A DNA stretch of 64,000 nucleotides from Cyclobacterium xiamenense (GTDB taxonomy: Bacteria > Bacteroidota > Bacteroidia > Cytophagales > Cyclobacteriaceae): the NCBI RefSeq assembly GCF_009467825.1, contig NZ_WIOK01000006.1, positions 62,001-126,000 on the forward strand, read 5' to 3'. The notes under the pieces were generated by a model. That model saw only the letters and a list, made by a program, of their open reading frames with translations. It was not told the DNA's origin and searched no databases. The translations under genes were made by a program, and so were the position numbers. Of this stretch, positions 54,050 through 63,328 are shown piece after piece (the first letter of the stretch is position 1; each line of letters opens with the position of its first letter).

Positions 54050-54880
54050 TTGCCCCCAGACAATGCGGTCTTTACCCTGTAAATCCTGGTAGATACGAAT
54101 CGCCGTCATCCCCGCCTCCTCCATCAGGCTGGCTACCTCAGCTCCAAATTGTTCGTTGATTTCCACATAAAATAGGCCCCCTGTCTTGAGATGGTTCCGT
54201 GCATGACGGACCAGGGCCCGGTAGTACCGCAGCGGATCCTCGTCTGGAACAAACAGGGCCCCATGCGGCTCGTGATCGAGTACGTTGGGATGCATGAGTG
54301 CCTTTTCCTGATTCCGAACGTAGGGTGGGTTACTGACCATCAGGTCCAGGGTTCCAAGCGGCAAACGCGGGGCCAACATATCCGCCAAAATAAAGTCCAG
54401 GGAAGCGTTCAGCAGTGCGGCATTTTTCCGGGCCAGCGCCAGGGCCTCCGGACAGTTATCCAGCGCGGTCACACTGGCTTCCTTCCATTCCAGCGCCAGG
54501 CTGATGCCGATGCAGCCCGACCCGGTACCGAGGTCCAGAACCTTCATTTTTCCGGACGCACTTTTTAAAATCAGGTGCACCAGCTCCTCCGTTTCCCGCC
54601 GGGGAATCAGCACCTCAGGGCCCACCAGAAATTCCCTCCCATAAAAAGGCGCCTTTCCAAGAATGTATTGAATGGGGACACCCTGCTTTAGCCGATTGAG
54701 CGCCGCTTCCATGGCCGGGGGAATGGTTTCTACCGATCTGTCAGAAAGCAGATCGGTGGCCCTGGTGCCAAGATAGGCCTCCATCAGCCAGCTTGCCAGA
54801 CTGCCCGCCTCCTCTGGAAGATAGGTTGTGGATAATTCTCCACTATAGCGCTTATGTATCGCTTTAAGCTTAATGGCCAT
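54041..54880 (-). CDS. prmC: Peptide chain release factor N5-glutamine methyltransferase PrmC
   Basis: A 279-residue enzyme that methylates the GGQ glutamine of release factors. The S-adenosylmethionine motif is VLDLGTGSGCIGISLALEW, the catalytic motif is VSNPPYVRNQE, and VLIPRRETEELVHLIL and QYILGKAPFYGREF are typical N-terminal signatures. Length and start are normal. It lies 10 bp after the small membrane protein gene on the same strand. Confidence 0.95.
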   Translation of the reverse strand: MAIKLKAIHKRYSGELSTTYLPEEAGSLASWLMEAYLGTRATDLLSDRSVETIPPAMEAALNRLKQGVPIQYILGKAPFYGREFLVGPEVLIPRRETEELVHLILKSASGKMKVLDLGTGSGCIGISLALEWKEASVTALDNCPEALALARKNAALLNASLDFILADMLAPRLPLGTLDLMVSNPPYVRNQEKALMHPNVLDHEPHGALFVPDEDPLRYYRALVRHARNHLKTGGLFYVEINEQFGAEVASLMEEAGMTAIRIYQDLQGKDRIVWGQLS

Positions 54881-54890
54881 AACTGGATGA

Positions 54891-55256
54891 TTACGTTTCG
54901 TTCTGTTTTTTATTGATCAGTCCGTAAAAATACACCGAACCCAGGAAATAACAGCCAACATCCCAGGGATCGCGAACATAGGTGACTGACCAGGCCGGTA
55001 GCAATACTTCAAATAATAGACTGATGTACAAAAACCCCACCAGCACCTGCTTGATTGAAAAAACCAGGCGTTCCTTTCTGGGATGAATCCAGCGGTACAG
55101 CTGCAATGTCAAACCCAAAATTACCGGCATGGCCAACAAATCATCCAGGTAACTGTGCACCAGAGGAAAATAAATCCCTTGCACCCGTTCCAGGTATTGG
55201 TTGATCCAGAACGTTATGGCCGGAAGTAAAAACCAGGGATTGCTGTAAACAGGCAT
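54891..55256 (-). CDS. Small hydrophobic membrane protein
   Basis: A 121-residue protein with about four hydrophobic segments (NPWFLLPAITFWINQ, LLAMPVILGLTLQLYRW, VLVGFLYISLLFEVLLPAW, CYFLGSVYFYGL). I do not recognise a family by motif. Its ATG (55256) overlaps the stop of the zinc-ribbon gene by 1 nt as TAATG, so translation is coupled. A longer open frame to 55508 lies over that gene in another frame and is rejected. Confidence 0.7.
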   Translation of the reverse strand: MPVYSNPWFLLPAITFWINQYLERVQGIYFPLVHSYLDDLLAMPVILGLTLQLYRWIHPRKERLVFSIKQVLVGFLYISLLFEVLLPAWSVTYVRDPWDVGCYFLGSVYFYGLINKKQNET

Positions 55257-55540
55257 TATCCCGGTAAGGCGGCGATTAGCCAGGCAATAAAGGTGATGAT
55301 GGCAATGTAGATGGTGTAGAAAAAATTGCCTGCGGTTTTTAATCGCTTTACCAGGGTACTGTCGCTTTCCTTTATGTAAAAAACCCATTGCTCTTCGTTG
55401 GCCTTTTCCTGGGCGGCTCTCTTTTCCTGGTATTCCAGGTCGGTGCCTCCCAATGGTTTGCCACAGTGGGTACAGGTATCGGTATAATTCTGGTTCCAGT
55501 CGGACCATTTACCGCAATGAGGACATTTCTTTTCTCCCAT
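55256..55540 (-). CDS. Zinc-ribbon protein with C-terminal membrane segment
   Basis: A 94-residue protein. The N-terminus has a CX2C-X14-CX2C zinc ribbon (KCPHCGKW..DTCTHCGKPLGG, residues 6-28). A charged helix follows, and a hydrophobic segment at about 72-93 (YTIYIAIITFIAWLIAALPG) anchors it. Function is unknown. It is coupled to the next membrane protein gene by a TAATG overlap. Confidence 0.8.
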   Translation of the reverse strand: MGEKKCPHCGKWSDWNQNYTDTCTHCGKPLGGTDLEYQEKRAAQEKANEEQWVFYIKESDSTLVKRLKTAGNFFYTIYIAIITFIAWLIAALPG

Positions 55541-55629
55541 AGGCTCAAATCTACCAAAATTAGGCCAATTTCTAAAAGTCCCGCCAGGCTCTGTGCGGTG
55601 GGCCGCCCATTTTCCCTGGTAAATTTACG

Positions 55630-55637
55630 TATATTTG
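55630..55637 (+). promoter_or_regulatory. Minus-7 box of the RsmB-like gene
   Basis: TATATTTG fits TAnnTTTG, 23 bp before the ATG at 55661. No clear TTG at the usual distance. Confidence 0.45.
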
Positions 55638-55660
55638 CCAGCACATACCAAAGATGATTT

Positions 55661-56851
55661 ATGAAGCTTTTTCCGAATACGGTCAACGGAGTAGTCCGGG
55701 CGCTAGAAGATATTTTTGACAATAACCACTATGCCGACAAAGTGATCGAACGTGTTTTAAAATCAAACCCCAAGTGGGGCGCCAGAGATCGGGCATTTAT
55801 CGCCGAAAGCGTTTACGAAATCGTCCGTTGGAAGCGGTTGATTGAACACCTGAGTCCGGGAAAGGATTACTATCAGTGGTTTGGCACCTACTGGGTACAG
55901 CAAGGCAGGGCATTACCGGACTGGAAGGAATTCAAGGGAATCGATGCACAAGCCATCGCCCGAAAAAAAGAAAAAATCAGCAGTCGGGCCCTGTTGCAAT
56001 CCATACCGGATTGGCTGGATGAAATGGGCCAGCAGCAACTGGGAGACAACTGGGCGGATGAACTTACCGCTCTCAACCAGGTTGCGGAAGTCGTACTGCG
56101 GGTAAACACACTAAAAACCGGCCGATCCAAGCTACGGGAGCAATTGGAGGCGCTGGATATCGGCAGCCAACCCGCCAAGGGTTACCCGGATGCCCTGATC
56201 CTCCAGCAACGAAAAAACGTGTTCCGCACCCCCCTTTTCAAAGAAGGTCTCTTTGAGGTACAGGATGCTTCGTCCCAGCTGGTGGCCCGGGCCCTGGATG
56301 CCGAACCGGGCATGCGGGTAATTGACGCCTGTGCAGGAGCCGGAGGAAAATCCCTGCACCTGGCAGCACTTATGGAAAACAAGGGCCGCATCTTATCGAT
56401 GGACACCGAAGCATGGAAGCTTAAAAACACCAAACTTCGGGCGCGCCGAGCCGGGGTTTCCATCATCGAAACCCGACTCATCGAAGGTAGCAAAACCATC
56501 AAGCGTCTTCAGGAAAGTGCCGACCGTCTCTTACTGGATGTTCCTTGTTCGGGATTGGGGGTGCTTCGGCGCAACCCGGACACCAAATGGAAGGTGAGCC
56601 CCGAATCCATTGCCAGCGTTCGGGAAGTACAGCGCAACATCCTGGCCCAATACCCCTCCATGTTGAAGCCCGGGGGACTGTTGGTCTATGCCACCTGTAG
56701 CATCTTGCCGGCAGAAAACAACGAGCAGGTGCAGGCATTTTTACAAAGCCCTGCCGGAGTTGCCTTTGAGCTGTTGGAAGAGAATCAGGTACTGGCACAG
56801 GAAAGTGGTTTTGATGGCTTTTACATCGCCAAACTGAGGAAAAGGGAATGA
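55661..56851 (+). CDS. RsmB/NOP2-family rRNA cytosine-C5 methyltransferase
   Basis: A 396-residue m5C methyltransferase. An NusB-like helical region spans about 1-150. The S-adenosylmethionine site is VIDACAGAGGKSLHLA, the catalytic blocks are LLLDVPCSGLGVLRRNPDTKW (PCS) and LLVYATCSILPAENNEQV (second TC Cys). It most resembles RsmB, which modifies C967 of 16S rRNA, but RsmF-type relatives use the same motifs. It overlaps the next gene by 4 bp (ATGA). Confidence 0.88.
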   Translation: MKLFPNTVNGVVRALEDIFDNNHYADKVIERVLKSNPKWGARDRAFIAESVYEIVRWKRLIEHLSPGKDYYQWFGTYWVQQGRALPDWKEFKGIDAQAIARKKEKISSRALLQSIPDWLDEMGQQQLGDNWADELTALNQVAEVVLRVNTLKTGRSKLREQLEALDIGSQPAKGYPDALILQQRKNVFRTPLFKEGLFEVQDASSQLVARALDAEPGMRVIDACAGAGGKSLHLAALMENKGRILSMDTEAWKLKNTKLRARRAGVSIIETRLIEGSKTIKRLQESADRLLLDVPCSGLGVLRRNPDTKWKVSPESIASVREVQRNILAQYPSMLKPGGLLVYATCSILPAENNEQVQAFLQSPAGVAFELLEENQVLAQESGFDGFYIAKLRKRE

Positions 56852-57513
56852 GGTGTGTTTTTCGTTACTTCCTGGTACTGGCAGTAGGATTGGCAGGCTG
56901 CGAATCGGATGAAGCGCCACCTGTTGCCATCGAACGAATTCTGGTCATCGGCAACAGCATCACCTATCACCCACCCGAACCGGCCATTGGCTGGAATGCC
57001 GACTGGGGAATGGCGGCCAGCTCGCCGGAAAGGGACTATTTTTCCAGGCTGAAGGACAGCCTCCAGCTCCATATGCCTGATTTGGAAATGATTCGTGAAA
57101 ACGTATTCCCCTTTGAACGATCGTTTGCCAGCCTGGACCAGTCCCAGTACCAGGAGCTCAGGGAGTTTGATGCGGACCTATTGGTCATCCGTCTGGGCGA
57201 AAACGTATCTCCATCCGCGTTGCGGGAATGGAATTTTTCGGAAGCTTTGCAAGATTTTTCCGCCTACCTGGTCCCCTCAGAAGCCAGGGTGATTCTCACC
57301 ACTACCTTCTGGCCCAACCCGGAGGTAAATCAACACTTGCGGCATGCCGCTTCCCAACAAGGCTGGGAAGTGGTCGAACTTTCGGACCTGGGCCAAGAGG
57401 CGCGCTACATGGCCTTGGGAGGCTTTTCCACCGAAAGTGTGGGAAGGCACCCCAATGACCTGGGAATGGCCGTCATCTCCCAGCGGCTGACCCGGCAAAT
57501 ACTGAATCCGTAA
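56848..57513 (+). CDS. SGNH/GDSL-type hydrolase lipoprotein
   Basis: A 221-residue lipoprotein. The signal ends at LVLAVGLAGCESD (Cys near residue 18). The SGNH blocks are ILVIGNSITYHPP (Ser), VIRLGENV (Asn) and GRHPNDLGMAVI (Asp and His). Such periplasmic enzymes remove acyl groups from sugars or lipids. Coupled by overlap to the RsmB-like gene. Substrate unknown. Confidence 0.82.
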   Translation: MRCVFRYFLVLAVGLAGCESDEAPPVAIERILVIGNSITYHPPEPAIGWNADWGMAASSPERDYFSRLKDSLQLHMPDLEMIRENVFPFERSFASLDQSQYQELREFDADLLVIRLGENVSPSALREWNFSEALQDFSAYLVPSEARVILTTTFWPNPEVNQHLRHAASQQGWEVVELSDLGQEARYMALGGFSTESVGRHPNDLGMAVISQRLTRQILNP

Positions 57514-57592
57514 GCCGGAGGCAACAATCCAAAGAAAATTCCACGAACGGGCCCGATCCGGGACCATTCGTATATATTTTTTCTTTCAAGTA

Positions 57593-57624
57593 TTGATTTG
57601 CATGGAAAAAACAGCGTATCTTTG
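57593..57624 (+). promoter_or_regulatory. Bacteroidota-type promoter of guaB
   Basis: TTG at 57593-57595, 21-nt spacer, TATCTTTG at 57617-57624. The start codon of guaB is 31 bp downstream. A good match to the minus-33/minus-7 pattern. Confidence 0.8.
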
Positions 57625-57654
57625 ACGGGCAAATAGGGTTACTAACCATTTGCC

Positions 57655-59133
57655 ATGAATCCACATACAGATAAATTCCTCTTCGAAGCACTCACCTATG
57701 ACGACGTGCTTCTTGTACCCGGATATTCCGAGGTACTCCCACGCGACACCAAAACCTCCACACAACTTACCAGAAATATCCGACTGGAGATTCCGCTGGT
57801 CTCAGCAGCTATGGACACCGTCACCGAAGCGGAGTTAGCCATTGCCATTGCACTCGAAGGTGGACTGGGTTTTATCCATAAAAACATGTCCATTGACATG
57901 CAAGCGGCTCAGGTTCGCAAGGTCAAACGCTCGCAAAGCGGGATGATTCTGGACCCCATCACCTTGAATATTGATGCGCTGGTTCGGGATGCGGAGGCGA
58001 TCATGAGCGAATACAACATTGGAGGCATACCGGTAGTCGATGAGGACCGCTACCTGAAGGGGATCATCACCAACCGGGACCTGCGCTTTATCAAAGACCT
58101 GAATCGACCGGTACGGGAAATCATGACCAAAGACCATCTCTTTACTGCAAAAGCCGGTATAAGCCTGGAACAGGCAGAAGAGATTCTTCAGGAATACAAA
58201 ATTGAAAAATTGCCCATCGTAGACGAAGACTACAAGTTGACCGGGCTGATCACCTACAAAGACATTCTCAAACGAAAGGACAAGCCATTTGCCTGTAAGG
58301 ACGAATTCGGGAGGCTGCGCGTAGGTGCAGCAGTGGGTGTAACGCCGGACATCGTGGACCGGGTGGAGGCCCTGAAAGCCGCCGGTGTAGACGTGGTGTC
58401 CATTGATACCGCACACGGGCACTCCAAAGGTGTGATCGAAACCTGCAAACGGATCAAAGCTACCTTCCCGGATTTGGAGGTGATCGTTGGAAACATCGCG
58501 ACTGCCGAGGCAGCGATCGCCCTGGCAGATGCCGGCGCAGATGCGGTCAAGGTGGGCGTAGGTCCCGGTAGTATCTGCACCACGCGGGTAATCGCTGGTG
58601 TAGGCATGCCTCAATTGTCCGCAGTCATGGAATGCGCCAAGGCGTTGAAAGAAAGAGGCGTACCGGTAATCGCCGACGGGGGTATCCGCTATTCCGGAGA
58701 CGTGGTAAAAGCCCTGGCGGCAGGAGGCAGTTCGGTAATGATCGGTTCCATTCTGGCCGGTACCGAAGAGGCTCCGGGAGAAATCATCATCTTCGAAGGT
58801 AGAAAATTCAAATCCTACCGGGGAATGGGTTCCCTGGATGCCATGGAATCGGGGTCGAAGGACCGGTATTTTCAGGATGCCGAGGACAATGTCAAGAAGC
58901 TTGTTCCGGAAGGAATCGTCGGAAGGGTTGCGTTCAAGGGGCTGGTCTCCGAAGTGCTGTATCAGCTGGTAGGAGGACTGCGCGCCGGCATGGGCTATTG
59001 CGGAACCGCCACCATCGAAGACCTGATGAACAAGGGCAAGTTTGTCAAAATTACCGCCGCTGGTGTCAGGGAATCCCATCCCCACGACGTCAGCATCACC
59101 CGAGAGGCGCCCAACTATAGCGCAAAAATGTAA
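57655..59133 (+). CDS. guaB: Inosine-5'-monophosphate dehydrogenase
   Basis: A 492-residue enzyme that oxidises IMP to XMP, the first step to GMP. The N-terminus [18 protein letters not shown] and [21 protein letters not shown] are typical. Two CBS domains lie at about 105-215 ([27 protein letters not shown]). The catalytic Cys is in [11 protein letters not shown], and the flap-region Arg-Tyr in [10 protein letters not shown]. Own promoter and terminator, so monocistronic. Confidence 0.98.
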   Translation: MNPHTDKFLFEALTYDDVLLVPGYSEVLPRDTKTSTQLTRNIRLEIPLVSAAMDTVTEAELAIAIALEGGLGFIHKNMSIDMQAAQVRKVKRSQSGMILDPITLNIDALVRDAEAIMSEYNIGGIPVVDEDRYLKGIITNRDLRFIKDLNRPVREIMTKDHLFTAKAGISLEQAEEILQEYKIEKLPIVDEDYKLTGLITYKDILKRKDKPFACKDEFGRLRVGAAVGVTPDIVDRVEALKAAGVDVVSIDTAHGHSKGVIETCKRIKATFPDLEVIVGNIATAEAAIALADAGADAVKVGVGPGSICTTRVIAGVGMPQLSAVMECAKALKERGVPVIADGGIRYSGDVVKALAAGGSSVMIGSILAGTEEAPGEIIIFEGRKFKSYRGMGSLDAMESGSKDRYFQDAEDNVKKLVPEGIVGRVAFKGLVSEVLYQLVGGLRAGMGYCGTATIEDLMNKGKFVKITAAGVRESHPHDVSITREAPNYSAKM

Positions 59134-59158
59134 GCGAAAAGCCGTTAAGGCGAACAAT

Positions 59159-59193
59159 CGGCTGTCTCATCGGGAGAGACAGCCGCTTTTTTT
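59159..59193 (+). terminator. Rho-independent terminator of guaB
   Basis: A ten-pair stem (cggctgtctc / gagacagccg) with a short loop is followed by a T run, 26 bp after the guaB stop. Confidence 0.92.
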
Positions 59194-59194
59194 G

Positions 59195-59391
59195 GTGTTC
59201 GGTTGATTTTATGTCTCAGAAACTCCTGCAACAGGGAAAAATCCCAGCCACTGCGGCCTTGTGCGCCGTCAACACATGCTGCACCGGTAATCTCCTGTTT
59301 TCCATGGCAAGTCGGCGGTATTCTTCAAGCTTTCCGTCGTGGATTCGACGTTTTCAGCCTACCCCTGGCTGGTGTTGGGATTCGAATAAAC
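59195..59391. other. Gene-free stretch between guaB and FKBP genes
   Basis: About 200 bp between two terminators with no coding signal, repeat or structured RNA that I can recognise. Confidence 0.4.
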
Positions 59392-59422
59392 CAAAAGAAC
59401 CCAGATAAACCGGGTTCTTTTG
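59392..59422 (-). terminator. Terminator of the FKBP cluster
   Basis: The hairpin caaaagaaccc / cgggttcttttg has A/T flanks and lies 26 bp past the last FKBP stop on the minus strand. It could work in both directions. Confidence 0.85.
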
Positions 59423-59448
59423 CATGCTAGTGTAGGTATGCCAGCTCG

Positions 59449-60012
59449 CTAATCCATTCCCAGAAATTCCACATCGAATACCAGTACGGAGTTTGCCGGT
59501 ACCCTGGGCACATTTTCATTGTCTTCGTAGCCGTAGGGAGAAGGAATGATGATGCTTCCCTTCGCGCCGCTTCGCAGGCGTTTGAAGCCCAGACTAAAGC
59601 CTTGGATCGCTCCCCCCTGAGAGGGAGGCAGATCGACGAAAAACGAAAAGATTCTATAATTCCGCTCTTCATCATAAATGCCGTTTTCCTGAGCCACATC
59701 TTCCCTATTTGAGTCAAACACACTACCGTCCAGCAAGTAGCCGGTATAGTTTGCATACACCACATTGCCGGATTCCGGTCGGGAACCGTTTCCTTCCTCT
59801 GTTACGATCACCACTACTCCGGAGGGATCATGTATCCGATACAGACTATCGTACGGTGCGGTTTCCAGGTAGTCTGCGATGATTTCACGATCAATCGCGA
59901 GATTTCCCTCCCGGTCGTAGACCGGACCACCAAAGCGGTTCAACTGATCTTCACAGGAAAAACCCAGCAAAACAACAAAAAATAAACTAACTAACTTAAA
60001 TACGTTTCTCAT
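59449..60012 (-). CDS. FKBP-type peptidyl-prolyl isomerase lipoprotein 3
   Basis: A 187-residue lipoprotein (LFFVVLLGFSCEDQ, Cys near residue 20). One FKBP domain covers the C-terminal 110 residues: VVYANYTGYLLDGSVFDSN, IQGFSLGFKRLRSGAKGSIIIPSPYGYE, ANSVLVFDVEFLGMD. It helps fold periplasmic or outer-membrane proteins. Third of three similar genes in a row, 20 bp downstream of the second. Confidence 0.92.
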   Translation of the reverse strand: MRNVFKLVSLFFVVLLGFSCEDQLNRFGGPVYDREGNLAIDREIIADYLETAPYDSLYRIHDPSGVVVIVTEEGNGSRPESGNVVYANYTGYLLDGSVFDSNREDVAQENGIYDEERNYRIFSFFVDLPPSQGGAIQGFSLGFKRLRSGAKGSIIIPSPYGYEDNENVPRVPANSVLVFDVEFLGMD

Positions 60013-60032
60013 GGAAGGATGCTTTCTGATAA

Positions 60033-60569
60033 TTAGGGCTGATAGGGTCGTACTTCGACCAATTCAAGATCAAACACCAACACCGAGTTAGCGGGAATCG
60101 GGCCATTGGCCTGACTACCATAGGCATAGGCCGACGGGATCAAGGCGATTGCTTTTTCCCCTTCCTTCATTTGGGAAAGTGACCAATGCCAGCCGTTGAT
60201 AACATTCGAGATCCCCAGAATGAGCTGGAAGGGCTCGTAGGTTCGATTGGCATTGAATACCCCATTGTCCTGAGCTACCTGCTCAACGGAGGTATCGAAT
60301 ACCGTACCGTCCAGCAACTTCCCCGTGTAATTCACAAAGAGCGAATCCCGTACCTGTGGTAATTCCTCAGACTCCACCTCTTCGGTAAATAAAAGCACAA
60401 TACCGGTTTCTTCGATCGTCTCCCTACGGGAATACTCGGTATCTACTGTTTGAATGTATTCTTCGATTTTCTGAAGATCCTGTTCAAATTGTACATCCAG
60501 GTTTTCCTCGTCGGAGATACAGGAACCCAGGGCGGCCAGTAGTGCCAAAACGAATGGGAATTTTCTCAT
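60033..60569 (-). CDS. FKBP-type peptidyl-prolyl isomerase lipoprotein 2
   Basis: A 178-residue lipoprotein (LALLAALGSCISDEEN). The C-terminal FKBP domain has LFVNYTGKLLDGTVFDTSVE, INGWHWSLSQMKEGEKAIALIPSAYAYG and ANSVLVFDLELVEV. An acidic linker precedes it (about 25-60). Middle gene of the trio; 45 bp downstream of the first. Confidence 0.92.
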   Translation of the reverse strand: MRKFPFVLALLAALGSCISDEENLDVQFEQDLQKIEEYIQTVDTEYSRRETIEETGIVLLFTEEVESEELPQVRDSLFVNYTGKLLDGTVFDTSVEQVAQDNGVFNANRTYEPFQLILGISNVINGWHWSLSQMKEGEKAIALIPSAYAYGSQANGPIPANSVLVFDLELVEVRPYQP

Positions 60570-60614
60570 GGTAGTAATTTTGGTTAAGTGGCTTCGCTTT
60601 GTGGAGCGGCTGCC

Positions 60615-61544
60615 TTATTGCTTTTCAACGTCTGTTACTTCTACGTCGAAAACCAGGATGGAGTTGGGTACAATGACCGCTCCACGCTGACTGGGACCGT
60701 ATGCCAACGGTGAAGGGATCAATAGTTTGGCTTTGGAACCCTTCTTCAGTAGCTGCAATCCTTCGTCCCATCCCGGAATCACCATTCCTTCGCCTACGTT
60801 AAAGGTAAAGGGTTCGTAAGGGCGGTTTTCATCGTAGGTGTTGGCCTCTTTTGCTTTGCTCTCCACGCTGGTGTCAAATACGGTTCCGTCCAGTACGTAG
60901 CCGGTATAGTTTACAGAGATTTTATCTCCCTGCTCTACCTGCGCTCCGGAACCCTCTTCTTCTATGACGTAAAAGAGACCCGATTCCGTCCTGTTTGCCT
61001 CTAAATTATTTTCTTCAATGTAGGATTCGATGGTCTTTACGTCCTCTTCAAGCATTACTCCCGCCTCTTCGGCTTGCTTTTTTTGTTGCGCTGCCACCAG
61101 GTCGTTGAAGTAGTCTTCAAAAACGGCCTCTTCGAGTACGTTAATGACGCCAATATGAATGGTCACCGTTTCGTCATTTTCCAAAAACGGGGGAACGCCT
61201 TCCGGGGTAAAGATTTTCTCCGCGGTAGAGGTTACAACAATACTGTCACCGTTATTGAGATTCAGGAAAATTTCGTCAATTCCGGTCCTTGCCTCGGCAG
61301 AGTCCAGGTGCTGCAAATAAGGAGGTACCGGCTGATCGTAGCTGGATATAAACAGCGAATCGCTGCCGGTTTTGGCGGTAAAATGGTACACGACAAATTC
61401 CCCATCTTTGGTCACTTTGTCTCCTTGCTTCACGTAGGTATACTCAATACCGTCGGAAGTCGTTTCGGTCTTTTTACACGAATACATCAGGGTACTCGCG
61501 GCCAGCATAAGGGCACCTAAAACTAGATTATTGATTTTTCTCAT
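60615..61544 (-). CDS. FKBP-type peptidyl-prolyl isomerase lipoprotein 1, longer form
   Basis: A 309-residue lipoprotein (LMYSCKKTETTS, Cys near residue 23). Residues about 30-170 form an extra N-terminal domain that looks like a degenerate FKBP (FVVYHFTAKTGSDSLFISS, GVPPFLENDETVTIHIGVINV). The C-terminal FKBP is well conserved (ISVNYTGYVLDGTVFDTSVE, VIPGWDEGLQLLKKGSKAKLLIPSPLAYG). First of three tandem genes, and its start overlaps the DHH gene end by 17 bp. Confidence 0.92.
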   Translation of the reverse strand: MRKINNLVLGALMLAASTLMYSCKKTETTSDGIEYTYVKQGDKVTKDGEFVVYHFTAKTGSDSLFISSYDQPVPPYLQHLDSAEARTGIDEIFLNLNNGDSIVVTSTAEKIFTPEGVPPFLENDETVTIHIGVINVLEEAVFEDYFNDLVAAQQKKQAEEAGVMLEEDVKTIESYIEENNLEANRTESGLFYVIEEEGSGAQVEQGDKISVNYTGYVLDGTVFDTSVESKAKEANTYDENRPYEPFTFNVGEGMVIPGWDEGLQLLKKGSKAKLLIPSPLAYGPSQRGAVIVPNSILVFDVEVTDVEKQ

Positions 61545-62577
61545 CGACTAATGCTAATTGATTGAATAAAATATGTTTGTTTTCGCTTACTAATTTTTCA
61601 AAACGCTGCATGGTTTCCTCCAGGGGAAGTTTGGAAATGCCCCCCGAGGCATTTTTATGCCCTCCGCCTTCAAAATAGGTGGCGGCAAACTTATTTACAG
61701 CCACCTCTTCGGAGGAGCGAAAGGAAATCTTCACGCCATCTTTTCGCTCGGTAAAGAGGGCGGCGATCTTGATTCCATCCAGGGAAAGGGCATAATTGAC
61801 CAGCCCCTCTGTATCACCGGTTTGCGACTGGTACTTCCTCAGGTCCTTTTTACTGATTCCGAAATAGGCGGTGTTTAAATCCGGCAAAATGGTCAGCCTT
61901 CTGGTAAGGGCAAAACCAAGAAATTTGAGTCGATTGACCGAATAGGTGTCGTAGATCAACCGGGAAATTTTCGAATTATCGGCTCCCAGATCAATCAATT
62001 CAGCCGTGACCAGGTGCACGTTTTTCGTGGTATTGGGATGCCTGAAGCCACCAGTATCGGTCATGATGCCCGAGTAAAGGCACTCCGCAATGTCTTTATC
62101 GATCAATTCCTTGTCACCTACCTTCACGATCAGGTCGTACAGGAGTTCGCAGGTAGCAGCTGCTTTGGTACTGCTAAAACAAAAATCCGCAAAATCGTCG
62201 GGATCTTGGTGATGGTCGATGTTTACCATGTATGCATCCGCCTCCCGCACGGATTTTTCCATCCCTTGCAAGCGGCCGAGGTTTGAAAAATCAAGGCAAA
62301 AGATAATATCCGCTTCCCGTATCAGTTCCCGGGCCCGTTCCACCTGCTGTGCGTCTTCATAATTTACCACGTGTTCGTTTCCTTTCATCCAGTGAAGAAA
62401 AGAAGGGTAGTCCGACGGCGTGACCACCGTTACCTGGTGGTTTTTCTTTTGCAAATAAAGCGCGAGCGCCAGGGAGGATCCCAGGGCATCTGCGTCAGGT
62501 TTATGATGGGTGGTGATGATAATTCTTTTGGACGAAGCGGATGAAATCTGTTCTTTAAATAGATCTAATTTCTGCAT
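61528..62577 (-). CDS. DHH-family phosphoesterase (NrnA-like oligoribonuclease/pAp phosphatase)
   Basis: A 349-residue enzyme. The start at 62577 (MQKLDLFKEQISSAS) is preferred to an ATG 18 codons earlier because the family core begins right after it. DHH motifs: IITTHHKPDADALGSSLAL, IIFCLDFSNLGRL, VNIDHHQDPDDFADFCFS. The DHHA1 part has EGGGHKNASGGISKLP. It degrades nanoRNA and removes phosphate from pAp, or c-di-AMP breakdown products. The gene overlaps the FKBP gene by 17 bp. Confidence 0.92.
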   Translation of the reverse strand: MQKLDLFKEQISSASSKRIIITTHHKPDADALGSSLALALYLQKKNHQVTVVTPSDYPSFLHWMKGNEHVVNYEDAQQVERARELIREADIIFCLDFSNLGRLQGMEKSVREADAYMVNIDHHQDPDDFADFCFSSTKAAATCELLYDLIVKVGDKELIDKDIAECLYSGIMTDTGGFRHPNTTKNVHLVTAELIDLGADNSKISRLIYDTYSVNRLKFLGFALTRRLTILPDLNTAYFGISKKDLRKYQSQTGDTEGLVNYALSLDGIKIAALFTERKDGVKISFRSSEEVAVNKFAATYFEGGGHKNASGGISKLPLEETMQRFEKLVSENKHILFNQLALVDEKNQ

Positions 62578-62759
62578 GTGTAATAGTTGACTGCCGTATT
62601 TTTCAAAAACACGGACGACAAAGTTCCACATAATTTTCTGAAATTCCCAATGGCATTTTCCATGGGCGCAGGCTGTTTCTGCGGAAATGGAACCTTTCCT
62701 TCGGTCTTTTCAGGAAAAGGCGTAATTTTACGCCCAAATCAATCAATAGCAATTCATTT

Positions 62760-63182
62760 ATGGCTACCAACAGAACCTTTACCATGATCAAGCCGGATGC
62801 CTTCGGCGCAGGAAATACCGGTGCAATTTTAGAAATGATCGAATCCGCAGGTTTTCGGATCATCGCCCTAAGAGCCACCCGCCTTAGCCCTGAACTTGCC
62901 GGCCAATTTTACGAAGTACACAAAGAAAGACCCTTCTATGCCGATTTATGCCAATACATGTCCTCCGGACCTATCGTGGCCGCCATCCTGGAGAAAAGCA
63001 ATGCCGTAGCTGATTTCAGAAGCTTAATCGGAGCCACCAATCCGGAAAATGCTGCCGAAGGCACCATCCGGAAGCGCTTCGCCACCTCCCTGGAAGCCAA
63101 TGCAATCCACGGATCGGATTCCGACGAGAATGCCCTCATTGAAAGCAATTTTTTCTTTAGCGCTTTCGACCAAATAGGGTAA
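62760..63182 (+). CDS. ndk: Nucleoside diphosphate kinase
   Basis: A 140-residue [26 protein letters not shown] is the start of the fold, [21 protein letters not shown] carries the ATP-site loop, and [12 protein letters not shown] holds the catalytic His that is phosphorylated. It keeps the NTP pools in balance. Divergent from the DHH gene, with its own terminator. Confidence 0.97.
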   Translation: MATNRTFTMIKPDAFGAGNTGAILEMIESAGFRIIALRATRLSPELAGQFYEVHKERPFYADLCQYMSSGPIVAAILEKSNAVADFRSLIGATNPENAAEGTIRKRFATSLEANAIHGSDSDENALIESNFFFSAFDQIG

Positions 63183-63189
63183 ACCAAGC

Positions 63190-63230
63190 TCCCTTCCTTT
63201 TGCAGAACTAGCGAAAGGAAGGGAGAAATT
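63190..63230 (+). terminator. Rho-independent terminator of ndk
   Basis: A stem of about 13 pairs (ctcccttcctttt / gaaaggaagggag) with an 11-nt loop is followed by a T-rich string, 7 bp after the ndk stop. Confidence 0.88.
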
Positions 63231-63328
63231 TTAGGATTTTTTAACATTTACAGCCGGACCAACCGGTTTTTTTTACGCTGTTTTCGTTTTTTCCTATCTT
63301 GCATGCAGGCATTAACCCTGCAGTCTCC

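Noticed and set aside
54891-55508. 205-residue open frame on the minus strand
   Set aside because: Its first 84 residues are an alternative frame of the zinc-ribbon gene; the real gene starts at 55256 with a TAATG overlap.
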